This document shows, piece after piece, positions 26,301 through 39,000 of a stretch of DNA of 64,000 nucleotides (position 1 is the first letter of the stretch; each line of letters opens with the position of its first letter). The notes below the pieces were generated by a model, which saw nothing but the letters and a program-made list of their open reading frames with translations, was not told the origin of the DNA and searched no databases. Source of the DNA: Phymorhynchus buccinoides (Eukaryota > Mollusca > Gastropoda > Neogastropoda > Raphitomidae); assembly GCA_017654935.2 (NCBI GenBank), contig CM065680.1, positions 32,384,854 through 32,448,853 on the forward strand, in the 5' to 3' direction. Made by a program: the position numbers and the translations under genes.

Positions 26301-29300
26301 CCCAAGAGGCTGAGGAGTCGGCGAAGGGTGGCGGACTTCGCTTCTGAGAGGTCCGCCACCAGAGAAGAGAGAGCCGAAATCCTCTCCGGCGAGGGCGACA
26401 CCGAGAAGGTGAGAGTGTTGAAACACATGCCGAGGTACTTGAACCTCTGAGAAGGGACAAGATCGGATTTTTTCCGATTGATCTTGAACCCCAGGGAGAC
26501 AGAAATGTCCTGAAGGACCTGAGTGTGTTGAAGAGACAGCGACCGACTGGCGGCGAGCAGCAGCCAGTCGTCGAGGTAGACCTTCAGTCTGAGGCCTCTT
26601 GCGCGTGCCAAGGAGGCCATCTCCCTGGTCACCTTGGTGAAGATCCAAGGAGCCAGGGAGAGGCCGAAGGGAAGGGCGCTGAACTGAAAAACACGACCCT
26701 GCCAAACGAAGCGCAGAAACTTCCTGCGGCTCGGGTGGATAGACACGTGAAAATAGGCATCCTGAAGGTCTATGGAGGTCGCCCAGTCGCCTGGGCGAAT
26801 GAAAGCCCTGACCGTGGAAGGAGTCTCCATCTTGAACCGAACCTTTCTGGTGAACTTGTTCAAGGGAGATAAATCCAGAACAGGACGGAAGCCGCCCGAT
26901 TTCTTCGGGACGGTGAACAGGCGAGAATAGAAGCCGGGGCCCGGTTCTTCTAGAAGAGTGACCGCTCCCTTCTCCACCAGAGCGGAGACCTCCTTTTGAA
27001 GGATGTCGAACCGCTCCGGATCCGAAGGTGGTGGGAAGGAGATCGGTTGTGCAGACAGAGGAGGTTCCAGGACAAACTGAAACCGAAAACCCTCCCGCAC
27101 AACACCGAGAATCCATGCGCTTTTGACAGCCGACTGCCAAGCGGGATACGCCTTCGCGAGCGCATCTACGCTTGACGCAGGAGCGCCGGTGGATTCCCGG
27201 GGCCGTGCGGGGTCTAAAGAAAAGGCTGGCCCTTGGAAAGCATCTTCCTGAAGCCCCTGGAGGCCTGAGGACGAGACCTTTGGGCCCTGGACCGGAAAGG
27301 AGCTCGAGAGGAGGAGTACCGTAGGGCTTTAGACTGTTGCGGTACCTTGAACGCCAAATTCCCCCTCCTAGCCCTTGAGGCAGGGAATCTGGGATGGGAC
27401 TGGCGAAACCCAGGATCAGAGCGGGAGCGCTTGAGAAGCTCCCTGACCAACGCGTCATGAGAATCCTCAGCCTTCCTCTTAGTGGACGATTCCACAATCG
27501 GATCGACAACTTCCTGGCCAAACAGTCCTGAGAACGGCAAAGGGAGAGAACGAAGCCGTTCCTTTTCCCTCTGGGAGAGAGATCTGGACTCCGTCAAGAG
27601 ACTGTCTCTAGACACAGCAGAAGACTGGACCTTCAAGGCCGCCACGACTTCAGAGAGACTCTGCATAGAGTCCCCTAAGGCAGCAAGAGCCACACCGATG
27701 GAAGGCTCGTCCACTGAATCAAAAATCCGAAAATCCACCGGAGACTCGGAGGTGGACTTCCCTAGAGACTCCGCCACAACACGAATAAGGGAAGTGGCCA
27801 CGCCACACCCCTTGAGAGCGTCAGAAAGCCCAGTTTCCAGTTGCCTGAAAACAGCTTGCTTGAGGACAATCGGAGCAGCGAAGCCTGAATTCAATCTCAA
27901 CTTCTCTAGCTCCGCTTTAGACGGCTTAGAGAAGGAAGGAAACGGAAGGTAGTCCTCCAAGAGAGGGAGGACCGACCTGAACGGAGGGACCGAAAAAGAG
28001 CCCACAGCCGTGGTGTCCTCTTTCTGACGCAGCAAACGGTTCGAACGGCTAGAAAGACCGATCAGAGGCTGTTCTGGTCTGCCCGTCTGCAAGAAAGCCT
28101 CTGCCTTCCGCACGGCGTCCAAAAGAAGAGTAGGAGCCTGGAGGAGGAGACGGCTCTTGCCTTGCTGGAAAGAGCCGACAGACTCCCCGGTAGCCGACTG
28201 TGACACAGACCGACTAAGCTCAACAACATCCGGGCAAGAGTCCCTCAAAATCTCCAACAAGCCTTGTTGGGGAACGCCCACGCCGTGGGACTGAACACCG
28301 GCAACAGAGGGCGCGTCCTGGGAAGACCCGTCCTCCTGGGGAACAAGGCCAGACACCGCTGAACGAAGGCGGCGTTGCACTTCGCGCTCAATCAACGCTT
28401 CCAAATCAGAACCGGTTTCACCGTCTGAAAGCTCCGATTCCACCGGAGAAGCCTCACCGTGAGAACGGTGGTGATCACGTTGAGCGAAAAACGGAGATGC
28501 TTCATCCGTATGCCGCCGTGAATCACCCGGTTGCCCCCCTGCTGGGTGGACAAAAACCGGTTCACCGGTTGTACGGTGCCGTTCACCCGGTAGAGTAGCT
28601 CTAGGCTTAAACTGAACCGGGTGAAACCTCGCCGGTTGGTCACGCATGGCTATGCGTGCCGGTTGATCTTCATCCGAAGATGCCGGTTCCAACCGGATGA
28701 GAGGTCGGTAGACCGAGGAGTGGGAAGGTAGTCGACCGGTTCCGTCCTCCCGGTAACGGGAACCGGGATTAACTTCGGGGCGGACAGGTCTAGCCCGTCC
28801 TCCACCGTAAGTTTGCCTGTAGGCGCCAGAACCGTGAGCTCGCGTCTCAACGGAACTGGCCATGAGCCTGTGGCCTTCGGGGCCTAGGGATCTAGTCCCT
28901 TCGTCCCCGGTAGGTTCATAGCCCCACGGTTCGGCCGAACCGTGACCTCTTTTGGATACAGAGGTGGGGGGCCTTCGCCTTGAATCCGACCGTCCGTCGG
29001 ATTCAAATCCCATAGCATGGGGGGGCGAGCTCTCCGGAGGATACTCCTGATCCTCCGGGAGAAGAACCGGTGGATCCTCCAGGATCGGGTGGACCAACCG
29101 TAGCCCCGCCGGTTTGAAGTGAGAGGCCACGTAAGTGCCCTCCGACGTCTTGGAGGAAGAAAGGGCCCTCGTGGAAAGAGGACGCTTGCTGGAGACCCTG
29201 TGGACAAGAGTAGGCGAGAGAGTAGACCCGGTTGTTTGGGCCGAAACAACCGGGTAAACTGACTCATGGGAACCGGCAAAGTAATCCGAAGAATCAACTG

Positions 29301-32300
29301 ACTTAACGGGGCAAATGTGCAGACCACTAGAGCCGAGTTGGTCAATAAAGGACTGCAGAACGGACTGAGTATCGCCCGAAGGAGTGGAAGCCACCGAAAC
29401 AGAAGAAGAGGGGTCAAGTTCGTTTCGAGAAACTGAAGCCCCCTTAACAGAAGAAACGTCTTGCTTTGAAGAACGCGAAGATCTCTTGAGAGATTTTTCT
29501 TTTGAAACAGATTTTTCCTTAGCAGACTTCTCTTGAGAAAGAGAGGGAGAACAGAACCTACCACTCCTATCGCGAGAGAGAGGGGTAGAGGAGAGAACCG
29601 GAGCAGAGACCGAAGTCTTAGGCAGAGTGTGGGGGGTGGGTGAAGCCATGATGGCCGCCCACACAACACACACGAAGAGAACCGGCCTGACTTGTATCAT
29701 GAAAAATTTCAAAAATACAAGAAAATAAAATCGAAAGACAGCCCAACAGGCAGTCCAAGAAACCAAAGAATAGTCAGATACAAATTAAATGGAACGGACC
29801 CACCTAGAACAGAGTAGAAACCCCAAAAGGAGGAGAGCAATGGCAAGCCAGGTCAAGTGAGCTTGGGTGGAAAAGGAAGAATGATGTTTGTAGTGCGCGC
29901 GCGCACCTCGCCTGCCCGGATGTAGGGGGGATAACTCGCACCCCATATCCGGCGCAGGGAGTGACGTCACGCCCTACTTTCGTTTTACTATATTCTTTGG
30001 TATAGTTCCAGGTCATTATGAGTCAATGCACATGTTTTAAGTGTTGGTAATGTATGGTTAAATTAGATTGACAGATTAGTGGAAGTTACAAGCACAGAAC
30101 TTCCAGAAGGTGGGGGAACTATTTGTACGAAAGACCCCCCGGTATCCCCATGGGGAAAGCGAAGGGGTTAACAGTTAGCAGCACTAACCACTGAGGGGTT
30201 GACTGGCTTACCTGCTGAGACACCAGAGCACGAAGCCCAGGCTGTTGTAGGGGTCCAGACAGAGTGACACCACCCGGGAGGGATACAGCTCGCACTGCAG
30301 CTTCTGTGCTCGACACAGTGCCGTGGCCGAGGCGTGTGACATCTGAAATAGCAACACGCACATGCATCACTCGCAAACAAAGGAGAAAAGAAAAAGCCAA
30401 TCAAAACAGTGGAATCTCCCTTATAAGACCTCCCATTATAAGACTCCCTACAACATAAGACCTACTTCTCTGAGATATTGCCCTTCTTTTTAAGTATTAA
30501 AATTACCTCTCTTATAAGACCCCTCTCTTACAAGACCTAATTTTGGATGATTTTTGAAGGTTTTATAAGGGAGGTTCCACTGTACCACACAATTCAAACA
30601 ATCGATTTGACATGCTGTCTGGTTTGGATTCTTTCGATTATTGTATTTTCTGTGATAAAGAATGTGAAAAGTGTTATCATAAAAATTATAGGGATTTTCA
30701 TTTTGTAAGTTTGTATATACATAAATCTGCGGTTTTAATGAAAGTTTCTGTTTTGGTGTGTGTGTTTGTGATATGTATGATTGTTTTGTTTTGTATTCCA
30801 GTGAAGCTGTCACATTATGAATAAACTTTTACATAGAACTCATAGATAGCGAAACACTACTGAGCAATAATACCAATATATATGGGATGATGAAGACAAT
30901 AACCAAGACACAACATTAACACCTTAGTTAGTCATTTATAGTCCCGTCAACAGCTATGGTCATCTCAGGACTGTCACCATGTAAAGCTCGACCGTGTATT
31001 ACAAAACACTCGTCAATGTATCTAACAACCTGAAAATATGACCCAAAAATATAACTTTTACATCAATATTGCTTTTAAGACTAAGCATTATAAACATGTC
31101 TTCAAAATAATCAAATACTGTTCCAATAAGGATGTAAAAAAAAGAATATATTATCCCCAAAAAAGAAAAACAATAGATCTATATTCAGCTTTTGATCGCC
31201 TATCAAACCCCGCCAAGAAATGCCTGACGGCGAGAGCTTAACAGTGGCTGTACGATGTGACACAGACCTTGACTCCAGCCAGCATGCCGGTGGTGGAGAC
31301 AGAGAAGTCCAGGTAGCACATCATCTCGGGGGTGGGTGCGCGGTAGATGGCGGCCAGCCGTTTCTTGGTCACCTCGTCCGCATCCAGCAGCTGTACCCAG
31401 TGTTTGGGGTCCACCACCGCCGCTGCCTCCTGTCATGTAATAACAGAGTGATAGATTGCATGTCATAGCACACTGTGTCACTGTCAAGTGACACATAGCA
31501 TCAACATCAACAACTGCCTCCTGCCATGCAATAACAGAGGAATAGATTACATGTCATAGCACACTGGGTCACTGCGCGCGCGTGTGTTTTGTTGGTGTGT
31601 GTGTGTGTTTTGTTGGTGTGTGTGTGTGTGTGTGTGTGTGTTTGACCTCAAGTTCGTGTGAGTGTTTTGTGTGTTGTCTAGCTTTTCATTTTGTTAGTAT
31701 TGTTTTTATCATGATTGTAAGCGCTTAGGGCTTTTGTTAAGATTAAGCGCCCTAAATATTCATTATTATTTATTATTATTATGTAATAACAGAGGGATAG
31801 ATTACATGTCATAGCACACTGCATCACAGTCAAGTGACACATAGCATCTACACCATTTCTGTATTGACATTCAGACCTGGTTACTCCTTATTTAAAACAA
31901 TCAAGCACAGTTCCATGGGTTCTCCTAGGAAATAAAAAAAAATCCTGCAAGGCAGGGGTCCAGGGGCCGCCCAGTTAACAACATTAAACAATCCTAAAAA
32001 TATAAAGTTCCTGGTAAAGGTATGTAAATATCTATCTGTATTCATTTGTTTTATATTCTACACATGCGATAAACCGACAAAACGTTTATAAATAGGAAAT
32101 TCGTTGCTTCTCAAATTCTCATAATCCAGCGACGCCGGCTCCAGGCAATAAAAAAAATACTGCAGTTCAGGACATTCTGAAAGCAGGAACATCCATGCAG
32201 TTCACTGAAAATGTGCAGCAGTTAATAAAGAGCATAATCATCAATTTGAAGTGCAGCAGGGGTCTAAATTGTGTAGAATACTACTAAAAAAAAAAGAGTA

Positions 32301-33050
32301 ACCAGGTCTGCTGACATTCACTCCTCTAATGCAATGACAGAAAGAAGCTGCACACAGTTTTGTTATTTTCACTCAGTAGATTGTGTGAAACACCACACAA
32401 CGAGTGAGTGGCATGTGTCCTTGAAAGCATATGTGATACAGAACAATAAAGTTAAAAAGAAGAAAAAAGGAAACAGGAAGGATGCAAGAAAGAAAGGAAG
32501 GATGCACACATTCAGGAGACAACGAGGGAAACATTGAAAATGTAGCCCCACCCTCCTCCTAGTTACACTGTCACAGTGTTTCCCATAAGGGTAAAATGTG
32601 AGGGTCCCAGGGACCCCCTGTGCAAAATGTTAAGGGTCCTTTTGACATCTTTAAGGGTCCCCAATCAACACTTAAAAAAACTACTTGAATGAAGGTGAAT
32701 AGGCGAAACACACAAGGTACATAAACGCCTTGTCATGCATAATACTTTGCGCATGCTCACGCACACAGCAGCGAGTAGAGAGATCAAACTTGGTCTGTGA
32801 AAAAATATGTGCATCCTTGGGATGCACAGTGCTAAAATCAGAGTCCCTTCCTGATTTTAGTGCTTTAGTGACGCACAAATGTGCGTTATGGGAAACACTG
32901 CTGTCATCATATCAAAAGCATCCCTTGCACAGGTGGTAGAGTGGCACAGTGGTAACGCGTTCGCTTCGTGTCAAGTAAACCCGAGTTCGAACCTGGGTAC
33001 AGGGGATTTTTCCTCTCACATTGCACTAGGCCTTACGGTCTGAATGTGGA

Positions 33051-33081
<31 letters not shown>

Positions 33082-36000
33082 CATGTGCCCATGCACTTAG
33101 CACACGTTAAACCCAGTGGCAACGAAAAAGTTGTCATTTGGTCAAAATTTACACCCCCCCTCCCCCTTTCCTTCCTCATCAATCACACACAAAAAATCGC
33201 GCTCTCCAGGTGGGAGCAACCCGAATTTCACAGAGATGCCTCTGTGACTATAAAGTACCTAATACCTAAGTGTTTCAAGCGATGACCAGCTGACGGTATG
33301 TAGCCTGGATGTTGCTAGCGGTGGTCACTGACCTTGGACCTGAGCAGTTTGATGGTGATGGCGGTGGTGAGGATGGCCACGGACTTGCTGACCTCCACGA
33401 TCATGCGCACTGTGGGAAGGGTGGACCCCACGTTCTGCGGGTGGGGGGGCCGGATCGTCACTGGCACACACCCTGAACACACACACACGCACCAGTGTCT
33501 CACATACCAACAATCAGGGACTCTTTAATCTTAAACTCTTTCACCGCCAAAGTCGCATTTTAGCACCACGGTGATTTAACACCAATGTCACTAAAAGGCA
33601 TCAAATTGGGGTATATTATCCAAAGACCCTATTGTCTTAGTTTTGGGAAGTAAGGATAGACCTTATTTTATTATGTCACAGAAGAATCCCCAATACTGCA
33701 GATGGATTTTGTTCTCTACCCAGGTAAATTTGATGGAAAGTTTTGGCTGAAATATGGCTGGCGGCAAAAGGGTTAACACAGTTAACTCCTATTTGACCAC
33801 AGAGATAATTCTGGAAGCCCCCAAGTAGACGTGACCCGGGTTTTAATGATAAAAAATTAGTCATAATTTAAGCTGTCAGTCATACTATAAAATGACATCA
33901 TATGCAAACAGGTTGAAATAAACAAAATAAAAAAAGGATATGCGTGAGACCCTAACTGCTTTATAGATGCGCCCGCCACTATCAATAATCCATGAACACG
34001 AATGTGTATGCAGTTATATATATGGCAAAGTGCAGTTATATATATGGCAAAGCAATTGCTGTTTATAGACTCATTTCTTATCCGGGTCATGAATCAGAAG
34101 AAAAAAACCGCTCATGCTCATTTTCACTGTGACAAACACCAAGACCTGCGCCCCTGATTGACACTCACCAACATACAGGCAGCCATAGAATGCAGCAATC
34201 AGGTCCGCACCTGCAACACATCAATGAAATTACACTCCTAAGTCAAGTGCTTCAGCAATGTACTCATTAACATTTTATGGTCTAAATAAAATCTTGATAG
34301 TAAGTTGGTTTAACTAAATTGAAGGAAGGGTGAATATTCTCTTTCTAAATAACTCCCCTCCACCAAAGTCGATTACGATACCAATCACCTAGCAGTGCGT
34401 GTGTCAGAACCAAAGTGAAACAAACAAAGCATCATTCTCAAAAAATAATGTGCCAAGTTCGCCTTTATGACCCCCCACCCACACAGTACACATCAACAAT
34501 GGTGGAGAGGACAACATACAAACAAATCAACACATGTCCAAGAGTGGCATAGCCTTCTAACCTTGAATATGTTACACATAAACAACACACAACACAGAAC
34601 AAACTGGTAAGCCTCGAAAGGAAGTTTGGTTAATCAAAGAATGAAAGTGGCCTCAATATTTCATTCTTTGGTTTAACTAGTTTGATTATGTATAAATTTT
34701 AAAAAAAAAGATACACGTTTACAATAATTTTGGTCTCAGAGTAAGCTCTAGGCATTATACAATCACTAAATCATATAATAGGCTCTATTAGTAAGTATTC
34801 CAAAGCCCTGCCTTGCAGCTGTGACAAACTGCCCAGAATGCCGATTTTTGCTTGTTTTCAACTTTCATTTTTTCCTTCCTGAATGAAAATTATGAATAAA
34901 AACTCATACCAAATTGTACTTCTGTCTTTTGTGGTTCTATTGGTGTGCTTTTTATTCTTGTGTATGATGTGTTATTATTTTAAAACATTTGTTGAAAATA
35001 CCAACCGTATTGGAGTTTTGGGCCGCCGACAAGCCTTCTGACTAAGGCCGTCGGCACCCCCCGGCACTTCATGGCTTTGGATGAGCCTGCCCATTTACTC
35101 AATATTAACTAAAGTGGTTCTATCTAAAAGGAAATTGAATGCTCTTTAAAACCATGCACTTTTTGAAAGGGTGGGGTAATGTTAAGCTGGTTAAAATTTA
35201 GTTCAAACTTTTCAAAGTAAAATTTCTGATCGAAAATGACAACATTTTTGCGTGAAAGTTACACCGATCGAAAGCTTGAGGTTTTCTCTTCCCGTGACGA
35301 CATGTTCTATTTGTATCCGACCAATGGGCACGCTCAACCACGAGCCCAAACTCCGCGAAGCGCGTGACCTCATTCAGCCATTTACAACTGGCCGACAAAA
35401 ATGGCGCACGCACGACAACGCTAACAGAGGTTCAGTTTCATCGCGAAAATATTGCCCATCTTGAAATTATCTACGATATTGATTCCATGCTAGGTGAGTA
35501 TTGCTGTTTAAGATTATATTCGTGCATTTTTTATGCATATATGATGTTGTAAAGTTTTGTATTTCCGTAAAACATGACATCGTTCTTGAGTTAGAAATCA
35601 AATCTTTGACACGGCGAGCAGTCGAGTACTATCGAAGCCGAGCTAATTTTTTCTCATCATGTAAACCGATCATAACCATTATAGATGTTTTGGAAAAAGC
35701 CTATTATTAACGCTTAAAGATGTAATTAGGAATAAAATTGAAAGATTTTAAAGAAATCGATCAAAATGTGAGATCACGTGATGTTGAAAAAATGGTCTGT
35801 CTGACTAGTTAGACTGAGTGACTTCCCTTGGCAATATTCGATTCTGTTTTTCGATCGGCCTAGGCCTAGGATCAGAATTATATTTCCTCTTTTTTTGCCC
35901 AATACTTATTCAAATCAGTAATTGTATTGGTTAAAATTATTGCGCTTCTAGACTTCTGCATGTATTTTGCAAAAGATTCAACTGTTTGTTTCTGAATTGA

Positions 36001-39000
36001 AAACCTTTAGTCAGTAAAGTGAAGCATCTTCAACTTCAAGTTCAACCCAGATTCTGAGATAGAGACTAGAGAGGAATATCATGCTAGGCCTAAGTAAACG
36101 TCTTGGCCTAGACCTACGGCTACCAACAAAATCGAAACTAGTTAATGCTAAGCAAAACTACAAAAAACAGTCAATTGTTCTCAATATTGTGTTTCATTAA
36201 CAATGAACAGATACTGGAGAATGCACACACACTAACATGAACAATACATTTGCATGAAGATTGATAAAGGTCTGGCTCATTCACAAACATGAGATTTTGA
36301 TAGCACGCTTTATCTTATCCACACACACACATCAGAAGAAGGAACTTAACTCATGCCCAGCAACACTGTAATAAACATACAATTAAAGACCCAACTGGGT
36401 TATATGACACTCACCAACACACAGTGCAGTGGATGTACCTGAATTAAGACAATTTGATGCGTTTCAAGTTTCAGGCACTGATTCCTGAAATTACACTCCT
36501 CTCTCTCTCTGCAGGCATGGGAATTGTACTCATTTTTTTTTTATGGTCTAACTTTAATCTTGATGGTAAATTTCAATTTAACTAAATTGAATGCTGTAAA
36601 AATGGGGGGGGGGCTTTTCAGATTTTTTTCTCTAACAATTCCCATGCCCGCTCTCTCTCTCGCGCGCGCACACACACTAAGGGGAGAGAGAGACTAAATT
36701 TTATATATGCGCTTAGCATTTTAAAAACGAAGTTCAACAAAGACATAATATAATTATAATAATTTTATTAATAGCTCACACACATGCAAATATGCATGCA
36801 CATACGCACATAACCTTTCTCTCGTTCTGTGTGTGCGACTAAATTAATACAATGTTCTATTGCATTGCCTGACCTAGGGCCCAACATCCGGGTCGTCAAC
36901 GACTGACAGGAGGTCAAACCACCTGATGTGATTCATAATCACAACTGGGAGTGGGCCAATTAGGAGTTTTCAAATAAATTTTGGAGATTCGTTTTAGATT
37001 ATTTAAATATTAGCTTCATTTTACACTTTGAAAAAAAAGATGGGAAAATTATATTTCAGGTCGGGAAAAAAATTGGACTGTGGATTGAAGTCCCTCAAGT
37101 TTAAATTCATGTAAGGACTTCACAACAGAATCTTAGCGCAAAGCACTTGTGTCTGTCTTGCTTATTACGTAAAAATGAAAAAATATGGAAGTACACATGT
37201 TTACAAAATAAAAGTTAAATCAAAGAACTACGCATATATTCAATTTTATTATGTTGCAGGTGGCGAAATGGTTCCAAGATCTGATTCCTACCGGGTTTCA
37301 CCCTCCAGGAACCTCTCAGGACTGAGGGAAACTCACCTGTCAAAGCATTGCTTGCCAAAGAATGCTTAATTCCAACACTCAATCAATTCTATGTGCATCA
37401 TGCAAAAATATTCTTTTTTGTTCCTTGTTGTATTGTTGTCCGCCAGCTAGTGAATGATCACTTGACGTCACGCGCTGCACGCCTTTTGGGCAATTGTTTG
37501 AGCATGCCCATTGGTCGGATAAAAATAGAACATATCACGGGAAGAGGAAACCCCAAGCTTTCGATCGGTGTAACTTTTATGCAAAAATATTTTCATAACT
37601 TTTTATTTGAACTAACCAGCTTAACATTGCCCCACCCTTTCAAAAAGTACATGGTTTTAAAGAGCATTCAATTTTCTTTTAGATAGAACCATAGTTAATA
37701 TTGAGTAAAGGGGCACGCTCATCCAAAGCCATGAAGTGCCGGGGGGTGCCGACGGCCTTAGTCAGAAGGCTCTGGCGGCGGCCAAAATCTCCAATACGGT
37801 TGGTATTTTCAACAAATATTTTAAAATAATAACACATCATACACAAGAATAAAAAGTTACCAATAGAACCACAAAAGACAGAAGTACAATTTGGTATGAT
37901 TTTTATTCATAATTTTCATTCAGGTAAAAAAAAAAAGTTGAAAATGTGAATTTAAAAATTTGAATATTTTTGTTAAAAAAAGCATTAAAATTTTAAATGT
38001 TTTGTAAATTTAGCACTTTTATTGTTTTCAGAGTAGAGGTCATTAAAAACTTGACAATTTGGTATAAAGTGCAACTCAGTAGCATTAAAAATGACAAAGT
38101 TATAGCAATTTATCAAACCTTCAAAATTGTCAACCAGGCGCTCAAATTCGATGATGTACCATTTTCATTGGAGTATGATGTAACTATCACAAACAGACTG
38201 AAAAAAATTGAGCATAATCTCTTTATCACTATAAAGTTGTAATCAAGATTTTGTAGTTATGGTACTGAAAACAACTGTGTACCAGACCTTTGAAATACCC
38301 CCATTGTGCGATTTTGTTCCAAGAATCTGTGGAAATAACTTAATTTTTGACCGAGTTTGGAGATTTACAACTTTTTTTGTAAAGCTGCGATGTCAACAAA
38401 TTTTGTGTGTTTAATTATCAGTATATAAAGATTAAAAACCAGAACTTTGAGATCTCTGTGACTTTATGATTTTTTGCTGTGTGCGAGTGAAAATGGCACA
38501 AAAATGTCCAAAAATCACAGAAAACGTCATAACTTTTTTAATTTTTTACCACACAGACTTGTTTCGGTATCACATTAATCAGGATCAATGATCTATCAAA
38601 CTGTACAACAGACAATGTGTAGCATGTATTATTGAAAACCCCTTTGGAATACCTACTATTAGAGCTGATAATACTTCACCCTCTTTGGACACTTATCATT
38701 TCTTTCTGGCTTAATTCCAACACTCAATAATTCTCTTCTCCTTCCTTATTTCACAGAGTTTTCATCTTTCATTTTCCCCCTCACAACTTTCCTTCATGCC
38801 CTTTTTTTATGGGATTATCTTGAGTACTTTTGCAGATACCCATAACTTTTTATTAACCCCTTCCCTGCCAGTCTACTGCGGGATGTGTTATGTCATTGAT
38901 GATGTCATAGCCCTGGAATGATGCAGCTGGGAGACAAGTCAGGAAAGACTGATATACCTGACCATTTTCTCAGATTGAGTCTACAGGCATTTTAAATTTT

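Larger units (their letters stand above)
23670..30071 (-). mobile_element. Structurally complete DIRS-type tyrosine-recombinase retrotransposon
   Basis: A 6.4-kb element in the DIP2 intron between W25 and W26, in the same orientation as DIP2. In element order it has a left inverted terminal repeat, a gag-like ORF, an overlapping reverse transcriptase/RNase H ORF, a tyrosine recombinase ORF, an internal complementary region (ICR), and a right inverted repeat. The 172-bp inverted repeats (29879-30050 and 23711-23882) are near identical. The ICR joins complements of both outer ends, the hallmark of the DIRS1 group, which integrates as a circle without a target-site duplication. All three long ORFs are open, so the copy looks young. 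The ends are set by where the ICR match stops, to within two bases. Confidence 0.93.

Noticed and set aside
25350..27521. N-terminal 720 residues of the long recombinase frame as a protein domain
   Set aside because: This part overlaps the reverse transcriptase in another frame and shows no recognisable domain; openness follows from GC-rich composition.
32935..33010. Functional tRNA gene
   Set aside because: A and B boxes are present but the arms do not fold into a clean cloverleaf, and a SINE body follows.
35252..35552. Plus-strand first exon of a transposase inside the inverted-repeat arm
   Set aside because: A GTGAGT donor follows a short frame, but no transposase motif or downstream coding exon is visible.
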